NCBI GenBank assembly: GCA_009775195.1
Contig: VSPF01000156.1
Span: 1-6,157 of the forward strand
Origin: Muribaculaceae bacterium
GTDB lineage: Bacteria > Bacteroidota > Bacteroidia > Bacteroidales > Muribaculaceae
DNA: 6,157 nt
Direction: 5' to 3'
Made by a program: the position numbers and the translations under genes. The notes below the pieces were generated by a model that was not told the DNA's origin, ran no database searches, and saw only the letters and a list, made by a program, of their open reading frames with translations. Positions 1-5,416 of this stretch are shown here, piece by piece. Position 1 is the first letter of the stretch. Each line of letters starts with the position of its first letter.

Positions 1-793
1 TATCTATAATGGCTGATTGCATTTTGTTATTGGCAATGTTTTGCTTGTTTATAGCATCGTCGGGGTAGATGGCATGTGCTTTCTCAAAAGTCGAGAGGGC
101 TTCGTCTTTATGTCCCGTTGCGAAATATGAACCACCTAATAAATTCATTACCTTGAAATCGTCGGGAAAAACTTCAAGGTATTTTTTGCACAGCAATTGC
201 AGCGGCTCGTCGGCCTGGGCGTTAAACATGACTGTACAATAGTCATACATGGCGTCGGGTATCATGTTTTTGTCTGAAACAATTTCATTGTCAGTCCAAC
301 GCCACATGGCTCCTGGTTCGCTGCAACGAGATAGCACATCGCTCAGCACCAATTCTTCTTTGTCATAGAAATCTCTCATCTCAAAAGTCTTAGCCAATCC
401 GAAACGAAAGTCGAGTCGTTCGGGGTAGGCTTTTATTCCGGCCTCGATTTCTTCGATGGCCTTATTGTATAGGTTGTCGTCCCAATTTATTTCTGATGAA
501 ATGGAACCGACAGGATTGTCTATGCTGTCGTTGAGTACGTATCCGCCCGGTACTATCGAATCTTCGTAAAGTACAACTATTTCATCGCGGCTTTTATTGA
601 GATAGTAATTAAAGCGGGCTGGTATGAGTTCGGCATCTTTGGGGTTAGTGGCAGTCCATGATGTGAGCACACTGTCGGCGGCACTATATTTCTTGTCCGA
701 AAGAAGTTGATAAAACTCTTCTTCAGGTGTTTGTGACACAACTGGAAGCACCATAAAACCAACGACAGCAAAAAGGATAAACTTTAATTTCAT
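1..793 (-). CDS. Exported TPR-repeat protein, C-terminus beyond window
   Basis: The frame is open from ATG at 793 to the left edge, giving 264 residues with no stop. The start is fixed by an in-frame TAA two codons upstream and a promoter ending about 20 nt before it. Residues 1-20 form a Sec signal peptide: Lys2/Lys4, a hydrophobic core, and a likely cut after Ser20 (V-V-S before Q21). There is no lipobox cysteine, so the mature protein is probably periplasmic. Residues 213-246 are a textbook tetratricopeptide repeat, with M216, L219, G220, Y223, A232, F236, A239 and P244 at the consensus positions. Residues 108-137 look like a weaker helical pair of the same type. TPRs bind other proteins, but the partner here is unknown and I recognise no specific family. 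Sampled lines range from about 35 to 53% GC, well below the glycogen genes. It has its own promoter and is separated from glgP by a terminator. Confidence 0.92.
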   Translation of the reverse strand, partial: MKLKFILFAVVGFMVLPVVSQTPEEEFYQLLSDKKYSAADSVLTSWTATNPKDAELIPARFNYYLNKSRDEIVVLYEDSIVPGGYVLNDSIDNPVGSISSEINWDDNLYNKAIEEIEAGIKAYPERLDFRFGLAKTFEMRDFYDKEELVLSDVLSRCSEPGAMWRWTDNEIVSDKNMIPDAMYDYCTVMFNAQADEPLQLLCKKYLEVFPDDFKVMNLLGGSYFATGHKDEALSTFEKAHAIYPDDAINKQNIANNKMQSAIID

Positions 794-815
794 ATTTTAG
801 ATGATTTAGGACTCT

Positions 816-847
816 CAAAGTTATAGTTTTATATCTTTACCTGCAAA
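816..847 (-). promoter_or_regulatory. Bacteroidota-type promoter for the TPR gene
   Basis: On the minus strand, TTTG (847-844) is followed by a 20-nt spacer and TAACTTTG (823-816). This fits the Bacteroides primary-sigma consensus TTTG / 19-21 nt / TAnnTTTG. Transcription would start near 810, leaving a leader of under 20 nt before the ATG at 793. The leader is A/T-rich with no Shine-Dalgarno sequence, as is usual in this phylum. Confidence 0.78.
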
Positions 848-850
848 TGA

Positions 851-871
851 TTTTTCAAATTTCTTGAAAAA
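851..871. repeat. A/T-rich inverted repeat upstream of TPR-gene promoter
   Basis: Perfect 8-bp arms TTTTTCAA (851-858) and TTGAAAAA (864-871) flank a 5-nt centre. It lies 3 bp upstream of the -33 TTTG element. It could be a regulator operator, or simply an A/T-rich promoter-upstream region. No T-tract follows on either strand in a form that suggests a terminator. Confidence 0.5.
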
Positions 872-907
872 AAGCCAATATTCGGTCCAAACCGCCCGTA
901 ACTTTGG

Positions 908-1002
908 TGAAACTGTCGTAGACAGTTCATTTGCAGAACCCCAGCTTTACGAAGTTAGCTGGGGTAAAACGACTGTAACATAACACCAAGGTCGTAGACC
1001 TT
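908..1002. repeat. Cluster of three hairpins with two GTCGTAGAC cores
   Basis: Three inverted repeats lie in 95 bp. The first is AACTGTC-GTA-GACAGTT (911-927), extendable by TGA/TCA (908-910 with 928-930) through a bulged or mismatched base. The second has perfect 9-bp arms ACCCCAGCT (938-946) and AGCTGGGGT (957-965) around a 10-nt loop. The third is AAGGTC-GTA-GACCTT (988-1002). The outer two share the core GTCGTAGAC, and the middle loop contains the similar CGAAG. The cluster lies between the glgP terminator and the TPR-gene promoter, outside both predicted transcripts. It may be a REP/MITE-like dispersed element or a structured RNA; the sequence alone cannot decide. Confidence 0.6.
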
Positions 1003-1007
1003 ACCCA

Positions 1008-1040
1008 CTTTTTGTCCTTTTTGCCCTTATGTCCTTATGT
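1008..1040. repeat. Short tandem repeat, four 8-9 nt units
   Basis: On the plus strand the units read ctttttgt (1008-1015), cctttttgc (1016-1024), ccttatgt (1025-1032) and ccttatgt (1033-1040). The last two are identical and the first two are diverged. On the minus strand this is a purine-rich run of ACATAAGG-like units. It lies between the terminator and the hairpin cluster, outside any gene. Function is unknown. Confidence 0.6.
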
Positions 1041-1061
1041 TTACTCAACTCATCCAAAGGT

Positions 1062-1092
1062 AATAAAAAACCCCGCCGCATTTGCGGCGAGG
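1062..1092 (-). terminator. Rho-independent terminator of the glycogen operon
   Basis: Reading the minus strand, CCTCGCCGC (1092-1084) pairs with GCGGCGGGG (1079-1071) as a 9-bp GC-rich stem with one G-T wobble and an AAAT loop. It is followed at once by TTTTTTATTA. It begins 25 nt after the glgP stop codon. No T-tract follows the stem on the plus strand, so it acts in one direction only. Confidence 0.92.
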
Positions 1093-1117
1093 CTCACTAT
1101 GGAAATGGTGGTGTTGA

Positions 1118-3673
1118 TTAAATCCAGCGTGTGTAGGCGAAATCCTGACGGTGGGGCAGCTCGGCGTTCTTCGGGTAGAGACGGAAGCCGTAGCGGAACA
1201 CACCGGCATCGCGCACCTTGGTGGTAAGCTCGAAGGTCACAACGTTGCCTTCCTGCTTAACAATCTTGAACTGGTCGATACGGGCGAGGCTCTCCTTGCC
1301 ATCTTCCTGGCGGTAAACCACCATTTCGAGGCCGAGGTCGCGGCCGATGCCGTTGGTGTCGACAATCACCTCTACGTGGAAGGGCTCGCCGGTCAGGGTG
1401 CTGTTGAGTTCGCCGCTGTGGCGTACCTCGAGTACCTTGATGCCGTCCCATGCGGCGGCTACATGCTCTTTCCAGTCTACAATCGACTTGGCAAGTGCGC
1501 AGTCGTTGGCCTGCAGGCGTTTGCTGCGCTCGGCCTCCTTGTCATAGAAGCGGTGGATATAATCCTCTATCATGCGCTTCATGGTGAAGTGGGGAGCGAT
1601 GTCGCCGATTGAACCCTTGATATACTGTATCCAGCGGGGCGAGTAACCGGCCGAGTTCTTCTCGAAGTAGAGGGGTATGATTTCGTTCTCGAGCATCGAG
1701 TAGATGGTGGCGGCATCGAGCTTGTCCTGCTGGCCCTGGTCGGTGTATGTGCGTTTGTCGGTGAGGGCCCAGCCGGCATGTTCGTTAAAGCGGTAGCCTT
1801 CATACCACCAGCCGTCGAGTACCGAGAAGTTGAGCACGCCGTTCATCTCGGCCTTCTCGCCCGATGTGCCGGATGCCTCGAGGGGACGGGTCGGGGTGTT
1901 CAGCCAGATATCGACGCCGGTAACGAGTCGCTTGGCAACAATCATGTTGTAGTCCTCAAGGAAGATAATCTTGCCAAGGAACTGAGGCATACGGCTGATT
2001 TCGACGATGCGCTTAATCAGGCCCTGGCCTGCGCCATCGGCGGGGTGTGCCTTACCTGCAAATACGAACTGTACGGGGAACTGCTCGTTGTTGACAATCT
2101 TGGCAAGACGGTCAAGGTCGGTGAAGAGCAGGTGGGCACGTTTGTATGTTGCGAAACGGCGGGCAAAGCCGATGATGAGGGCATTGGGGTTGATGCGGTC
2201 TACGATGTTCATCACGGCCGACGGGTCGCCCTGGTTGGCAAGCCACTTCTCTTTGAAGTCGCGGCGTACGAAGTTGATAAACTTATTCTTAAGCTGTACG
2301 CGCATGTTCCAGATTTGCTGGTCGGGAACATCGAAGATGCCCTTCCATGCCTGGGGGTCGTCCTGGTGTTCGAATACCTGCGGGCCCAGCACGTTCCAGT
2401 AGAACTCTTTCCATTCGCTGGCGGCCCAGGTCGGCATGTGCACGCCGTTGGTCACATAGCCTACGTGGCTTTCTTCCCAGCTATAGCCTTTCCAGATGCC
2501 CGAGAACATCTTCTTCGACACTTCGCCGTGGAGCCACGACACGCCGTTGGCTTCCTGGCAGGTGTTGAGGGCGAAGACGCTCATCGAGAAACGCTCGTTG
2601 GTGTCGGGGTTCTCGCGGCCCATGTTCATAAGGTCGTTCCAGCTTATGCCGAGTTTGGCGGGATATTCACCCATATATTTGCCGAAGAGACCTTCGTCGA
2701 AGTAGTCGTGGCCGGCGGGTACGGGGGTGTGTACGGTGTAGAGCGACGAGGCGCGGACCAGTTCGAGGGCTACGTTGAAGCTGTGGCCGCTCTGTACGTA
2801 GTCGACAAGGCGCTGAATGTTGAGCAGGGCTGCGTGTCCCTCGTTGCAGTGGTAAAGCTGCGAGTTGACGCCGAGTTTCTGAAGCATCAGCACGCCGCCG
2901 ATACCGAGGAGGTATTCCTGTTTGATACGGTTTTCCCAGTCGCCGCCATAGAGCTTGTGGGTGATGGGGCGGTCGAACTCGCTGTTCATGTCGAAGTCGG
3001 TATCCATCAGGTAGAGCTTCATGCGGCCCACGTTCACGCGCCAAATGTGCGAATAGATGATGCGACCGGGGTAGGGTACCTCGAGTATCATGGGGCGGCC
3101 GTCTTTCTCCATCACCTGCTCAATAGGCAGTTGGTTGAAGTTCTGGGGCTCGTAGTTGGCTATCTGTTGGCCGTCGACACTGAGTGTCTGGGTGAAGTAG
3201 CCGTAGCGGTAGAGGAAGCCGACGGCGGTCATGTCGACGCGGCTGTCAGATGCCTCTTTGATATAGTCGCCGGCGAGCACGCCGAGGCCGCCGGAGTAGA
3301 TTTTGAGACAGTTGCAGAGGCCGTATTCCATCGAGAAGTACGAGACTGAGGGTACGTCCTTGCGCATCGGTTTCGACATGTACTCCTTGAAGTCGGCGTA
3401 CACGTGGTTGATTTCGGCCATAAGGGCATCATCGGCGAGAATTTCGGCTATGCGTTCCGACGAAAGCTGCAGCAGCAGCATTACGGGGTTTTCGCCTGTC
3501 TTGCGCCACAGGTCGGGGTTGAGGGTGCGGAAGAGGGTTTTGGCTTCGCTGTTCCATACCCACCAGAGGTTTTTGGCAAGCTCGTCGAGCGGCTTGAGCT
3601 GGTGAGGCAGCTCGGCCTTGACGGTGATGTCGCGCCACACGGGGGCATTGGTGTTGCTTACTGAAAGTTTCAT
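1118..3673 (-). CDS. glgP: Alpha-glucan (glycogen) phosphorylase, GT35 with DUF3417 N-domain
   Basis: This 851-residue cytoplasmic enzyme cleaves terminal alpha-1,4 glucosyl units with phosphate to release glucose-1-phosphate. Residues about 14-100 match the DUF3417 domain (NLWWVWN at 35-41). The GT35 catalytic region follows, with YFSMEYGL (112-119), YSGGLGVLAGD (126-136), NEGH (277-280), HTPVPAGHD (315-323) and TNGVHMPTW (408-416). R506 and K511 in RRFATYKR correspond by spacing to the phosphate-contacting Arg569/Lys574 of rabbit phosphorylase. K607 in EASGTSGEK is the predicted PLP Schiff-base lysine. Residues about 727-851 form a beta-rich tail. Length and domain order suit the bacterial alpha-glucan phosphorylase subfamily, not the E. 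coli GlgP/MalP type. An in-frame TAA eight codons upstream supports the start. It lies 27 nt after the synthase gene with no promoter between them, so co-transcription is likely. Confidence 0.97.
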   Translation of the reverse strand: MKLSVSNTNAPVWRDITVKAELPHQLKPLDELAKNLWWVWNSEAKTLFRTLNPDLWRKTGENPVMLLLQLSSERIAEILADDALMAEINHVYADFKEYMSKPMRKDVPSVSYFSMEYGLCNCLKIYSGGLGVLAGDYIKEASDSRVDMTAVGFLYRYGYFTQTLSVDGQQIANYEPQNFNQLPIEQVMEKDGRPMILEVPYPGRIIYSHIWRVNVGRMKLYLMDTDFDMNSEFDRPITHKLYGGDWENRIKQEYLLGIGGVLMLQKLGVNSQLYHCNEGHAALLNIQRLVDYVQSGHSFNVALELVRASSLYTVHTPVPAGHDYFDEGLFGKYMGEYPAKLGISWNDLMNMGRENPDTNERFSMSVFALNTCQEANGVSWLHGEVSKKMFSGIWKGYSWEESHVGYVTNGVHMPTWAASEWKEFYWNVLGPQVFEHQDDPQAWKGIFDVPDQQIWNMRVQLKNKFINFVRRDFKEKWLANQGDPSAVMNIVDRINPNALIIGFARRFATYKRAHLLFTDLDRLAKIVNNEQFPVQFVFAGKAHPADGAGQGLIKRIVEISRMPQFLGKIIFLEDYNMIVAKRLVTGVDIWLNTPTRPLEASGTSGEKAEMNGVLNFSVLDGWWYEGYRFNEHAGWALTDKRTYTDQGQQDKLDAATIYSMLENEIIPLYFEKNSAGYSPRWIQYIKGSIGDIAPHFTMKRMIEDYIHRFYDKEAERSKRLQANDCALAKSIVDWKEHVAAAWDGIKVLEVRHSGELNSTLTGEPFHVEVIVDTNGIGRDLGLEMVVYRQEDGKESLARIDQFKIVKQEGNVVTFELTTKVRDAGVFRYGFRLYPKNAELPHRQDFAYTRWI

Positions 3674-3700
3674 ATATTTTGATAAGTATGATTTTTATTT

Positions 3701-5350
3701 TTATGTACGTGCGTCACGGGCTTCGAAGGCATCGCAGTAGGCCTCGTCGTAATACTTGATGAAGTCTGTCCACTGGGCTGCCGAGGCCGTAGCCATGGCT
3801 GCTGCGCGGATGGCTTTGGCCGTGGCTGCCTTGTCGCCGCTCAGGCGGTATATGTCGTCGGCGATGCGGCTCACCACCTCGTCGTAGTTGCTGTCGGTGC
3901 GTGTTATCACGTCTACGCCGCAACTGTCGAATGTGGCGTCGAAGTTTTCGCGCACCCACATGCCGAAGCCGGCAAGGCTCGTCGTAATAGTGGGCACTCC
4001 GAAGGCCACACTCTCGAGCGGCGTGTAGCCCCACGGTTCGTAGTACGAGGCAAAGACTGTCGCGTCGAGACCGGGCAGAAGCTGGTAGTAGGTCATGTCG
4101 AAGATGCCGTCGCTGCCGTCGAGGTAGCAGGGCACGTAGATGACCGACACGCGCGAGTCGCTGTCGTTGGCAAAGCCCAACTGGTGTATGCGGCTGTTGA
4201 CGGGGTCTTCGTTGTAGTTGTGGAGGCCGTGGGTCAGCACGGGGTCGCTCAGGCGCCCGGGAGTCGCGCTTTCGAGATTGAAGCGGAGGTCTGACCTCGG
4301 GCCGGCGCACCATGCCGGTACTAATACGTAGGCCAGTATGCGGCGCCCGGGGTTCTTGGCGGCGAGGGCCGACATTGCGTCCAGGTACACGTCGAGGCCC
4401 TTGTTGCGGTATTCGCAACGCCCCGAGGTGGCGACCACGAAGGTGTCGTCGGCATATTCTACGCCGGTCAGGGCGCGCGCAACTCCTAATAGTTTCGCAC
4501 GCGCTGCCTTACGGGCGGCTGTATATTTCGATTTTACAGGTACGAAGTTGAGCTCGAAGCCGTTGGGCGTCACTACGTCAGGCTTCTTGTCGAGCAGCAC
4601 CTCGGCCTCGCGGGCCGTGACGTCGCTCACGGTGGTGAAGCAGTCGGCGTTCCACGTGGCGGCTTTTTCGAGCGAGTGCTTGCTCTGCATATTGAGTTCG
4701 CCGGCCATCTGGTCGCCGTTATATGCCTCAAGGTAGTCGTAGAGCGGTTTGCCGTTGCCGCAGATGCTGCGGCCTATGCTGGTGGCGTGGGTGGTGAATA
4801 CCGTGGCGATTTGGGGCATGTCGGCCTTGACGGTCAGCAGGCCCATGGCTGTTGTCCACTCGTCGAAGTGGGCTATTACTTTGGCAGGGTCGGTCTTCGA
4901 TGCCTTCACAAAGGCTTCTATGACGGCTGCTGCCGCCCTTGCGAAGGCGCAGCCTTCGTCGTAGTCGCCGTAGGCGTGCAGGGAGTCGACTTGATACAAG
5001 TCCCACATGCGGGCATAGGCACTGTCCTTTGTCGCATACATGCCGTCGAATTTTACCAGCATGGCAATGGGCTTGCCGGGTATGTCCCACCGGCCGACAC
5101 GCACGTCGACACCTTCGGGGAGCATGGTCTTGTCGAGGTCCCGGCGCAGCAATGTGCGCGATTCGGTGAAATAGGGCGAGGGGTTTTCGGCGCTCCATAC
5201 GTCGGGGCCTATGAAAATCACTTTGTCGCCATACTGCTCTTTTAGGGTCTTTGCCTTACTGGAGAGGACGGTGTAAATGCCGCCTATTTTGTTGCAGACT
5301 TCCCAGCTTGTTTCAAAGAGCAGGTCTATTTCCTGACTGCAATTATCCAT
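3701..5350 (-). CDS. Eukaryote-type glycogen synthase, GT3 family
   Basis: This 549-residue cytoplasmic GT-B glycosyltransferase elongates alpha-1,4-glucan. GT3 relatives use UDP-glucose, whereas GlgA (GT5) uses ADP-glucose; the donor here is inferred. N-terminal GT3 signatures are LLFETSWEVCNKIGGIY (10-26), AHFDEW (160-165) and FTTHATSIGR (185-194). C-terminal ones are TPNG (261-264), SGRCEYRNKG (309-318) and YYEPWGYTPLE (436-446). R311 and K317 match yeast Gsy2 Arg320/Lys326, which contact the UDP phosphates. E438 and E446 are the paired glutamates of the E-x7-E motif. The protein ends soon after the second Rossmann domain, and the tail (505-549) has only R515, R545 and R548 where the yeast and animal enzymes carry the glucose-6-phosphate-sensing arginine cluster. 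An in-frame TAA two codons upstream fixes the ATG. It is the first gene of the operon with glgP. No symbol is given because glgA denotes the unrelated GT5 enzyme. Confidence 0.95.
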   Translation of the reverse strand: MDNCSQEIDLLFETSWEVCNKIGGIYTVLSSKAKTLKEQYGDKVIFIGPDVWSAENPSPYFTESRTLLRRDLDKTMLPEGVDVRVGRWDIPGKPIAMLVKFDGMYATKDSAYARMWDLYQVDSLHAYGDYDEGCAFARAAAAVIEAFVKASKTDPAKVIAHFDEWTTAMGLLTVKADMPQIATVFTTHATSIGRSICGNGKPLYDYLEAYNGDQMAGELNMQSKHSLEKAATWNADCFTTVSDVTAREAEVLLDKKPDVVTPNGFELNFVPVKSKYTAARKAARAKLLGVARALTGVEYADDTFVVATSGRCEYRNKGLDVYLDAMSALAAKNPGRRILAYVLVPAWCAGPRSDLRFNLESATPGRLSDPVLTHGLHNYNEDPVNSRIHQLGFANDSDSRVSVIYVPCYLDGSDGIFDMTYYQLLPGLDATVFASYYEPWGYTPLESVAFGVPTITTSLAGFGMWVRENFDATFDSCGVDVITRTDSNYDEVVSRIADDIYRLSGDKAATAKAIRAAAMATASAAQWTDFIKYYDEAYCDAFEARDART

Positions 5351-5381
5351 TATTTATCTATGATTAACCTATTTGAGGGTG

Positions 5382-5413
5382 CAAAGTTAGCAAAAAATAC
5401 TGATTTGTGCAAA
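5382..5413 (-). promoter_or_regulatory. Bacteroidota-type promoter for the glycogen operon
   Basis: On the minus strand, TTTG (5413-5410) directly follows the pyrF stop codon. A 20-nt spacer leads to TAACTTTG (5389-5382). Spacing and the -7 octamer are identical to those of the TPR-gene promoter. Transcription would start near 5376, giving a leader of about 26 nt to the ATG at 5350. It indicates that the synthase and glgP have their own promoter, whether or not pyrF reads through. Confidence 0.8.
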
Positions 5414-5416
5414 TCA
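5401..5416. promoter_or_regulatory. 16-bp palindrome over pyrF stop and -33 element
   Basis: On the minus strand TGATTTG (5416-5410) and CAAATCA (5407-5401) are perfect 7-bp arms around CA. The first three bases are the pyrF stop codon, and the left arm contains the -33 TTTG of the next promoter. Reading on, GTA and six Ts follow (5400-5392). The site could be an operator, a weak intrinsic terminator for pyrF (6-bp A/T-rich stem, GCAC loop, T-tract), or both. Confidence 0.5.

Noticed and set aside
938..965. The 9-bp GC-rich hairpin considered as a second terminator
   Set aside because: Neither strand has a T-tract directly after the stem: TTCTGCAAATG follows on the minus strand and AAAAC on the plus strand.
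1151..1612. A 153-codon plus-strand frame over the 3' end of glgP
   Set aside because: It is another complement-register shadow; the conserved C-terminal tail is encoded on the minus strand.
1778..3349. A 523-codon open frame on the plus strand inside glgP
   Set aside because: Its codons are exact complements of glgP codons in the same register, so it stays open only because glgP avoids TTA, CTA and TCA codons. It shows no recognisable domain, while the opposite strand has full GT35 motifs.
3674..3700. A separate promoter for glgP in the 27-nt gap
   Set aside because: The gap is A/T-rich but contains no TAnnTTTG on the minus strand.
4676..5245. A 189-codon open frame on the plus strand inside the synthase gene
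   Set aside because: It is in the same mirrored register as the sense codons and is explained by codon bias. It has no promoter and no recognisable family.
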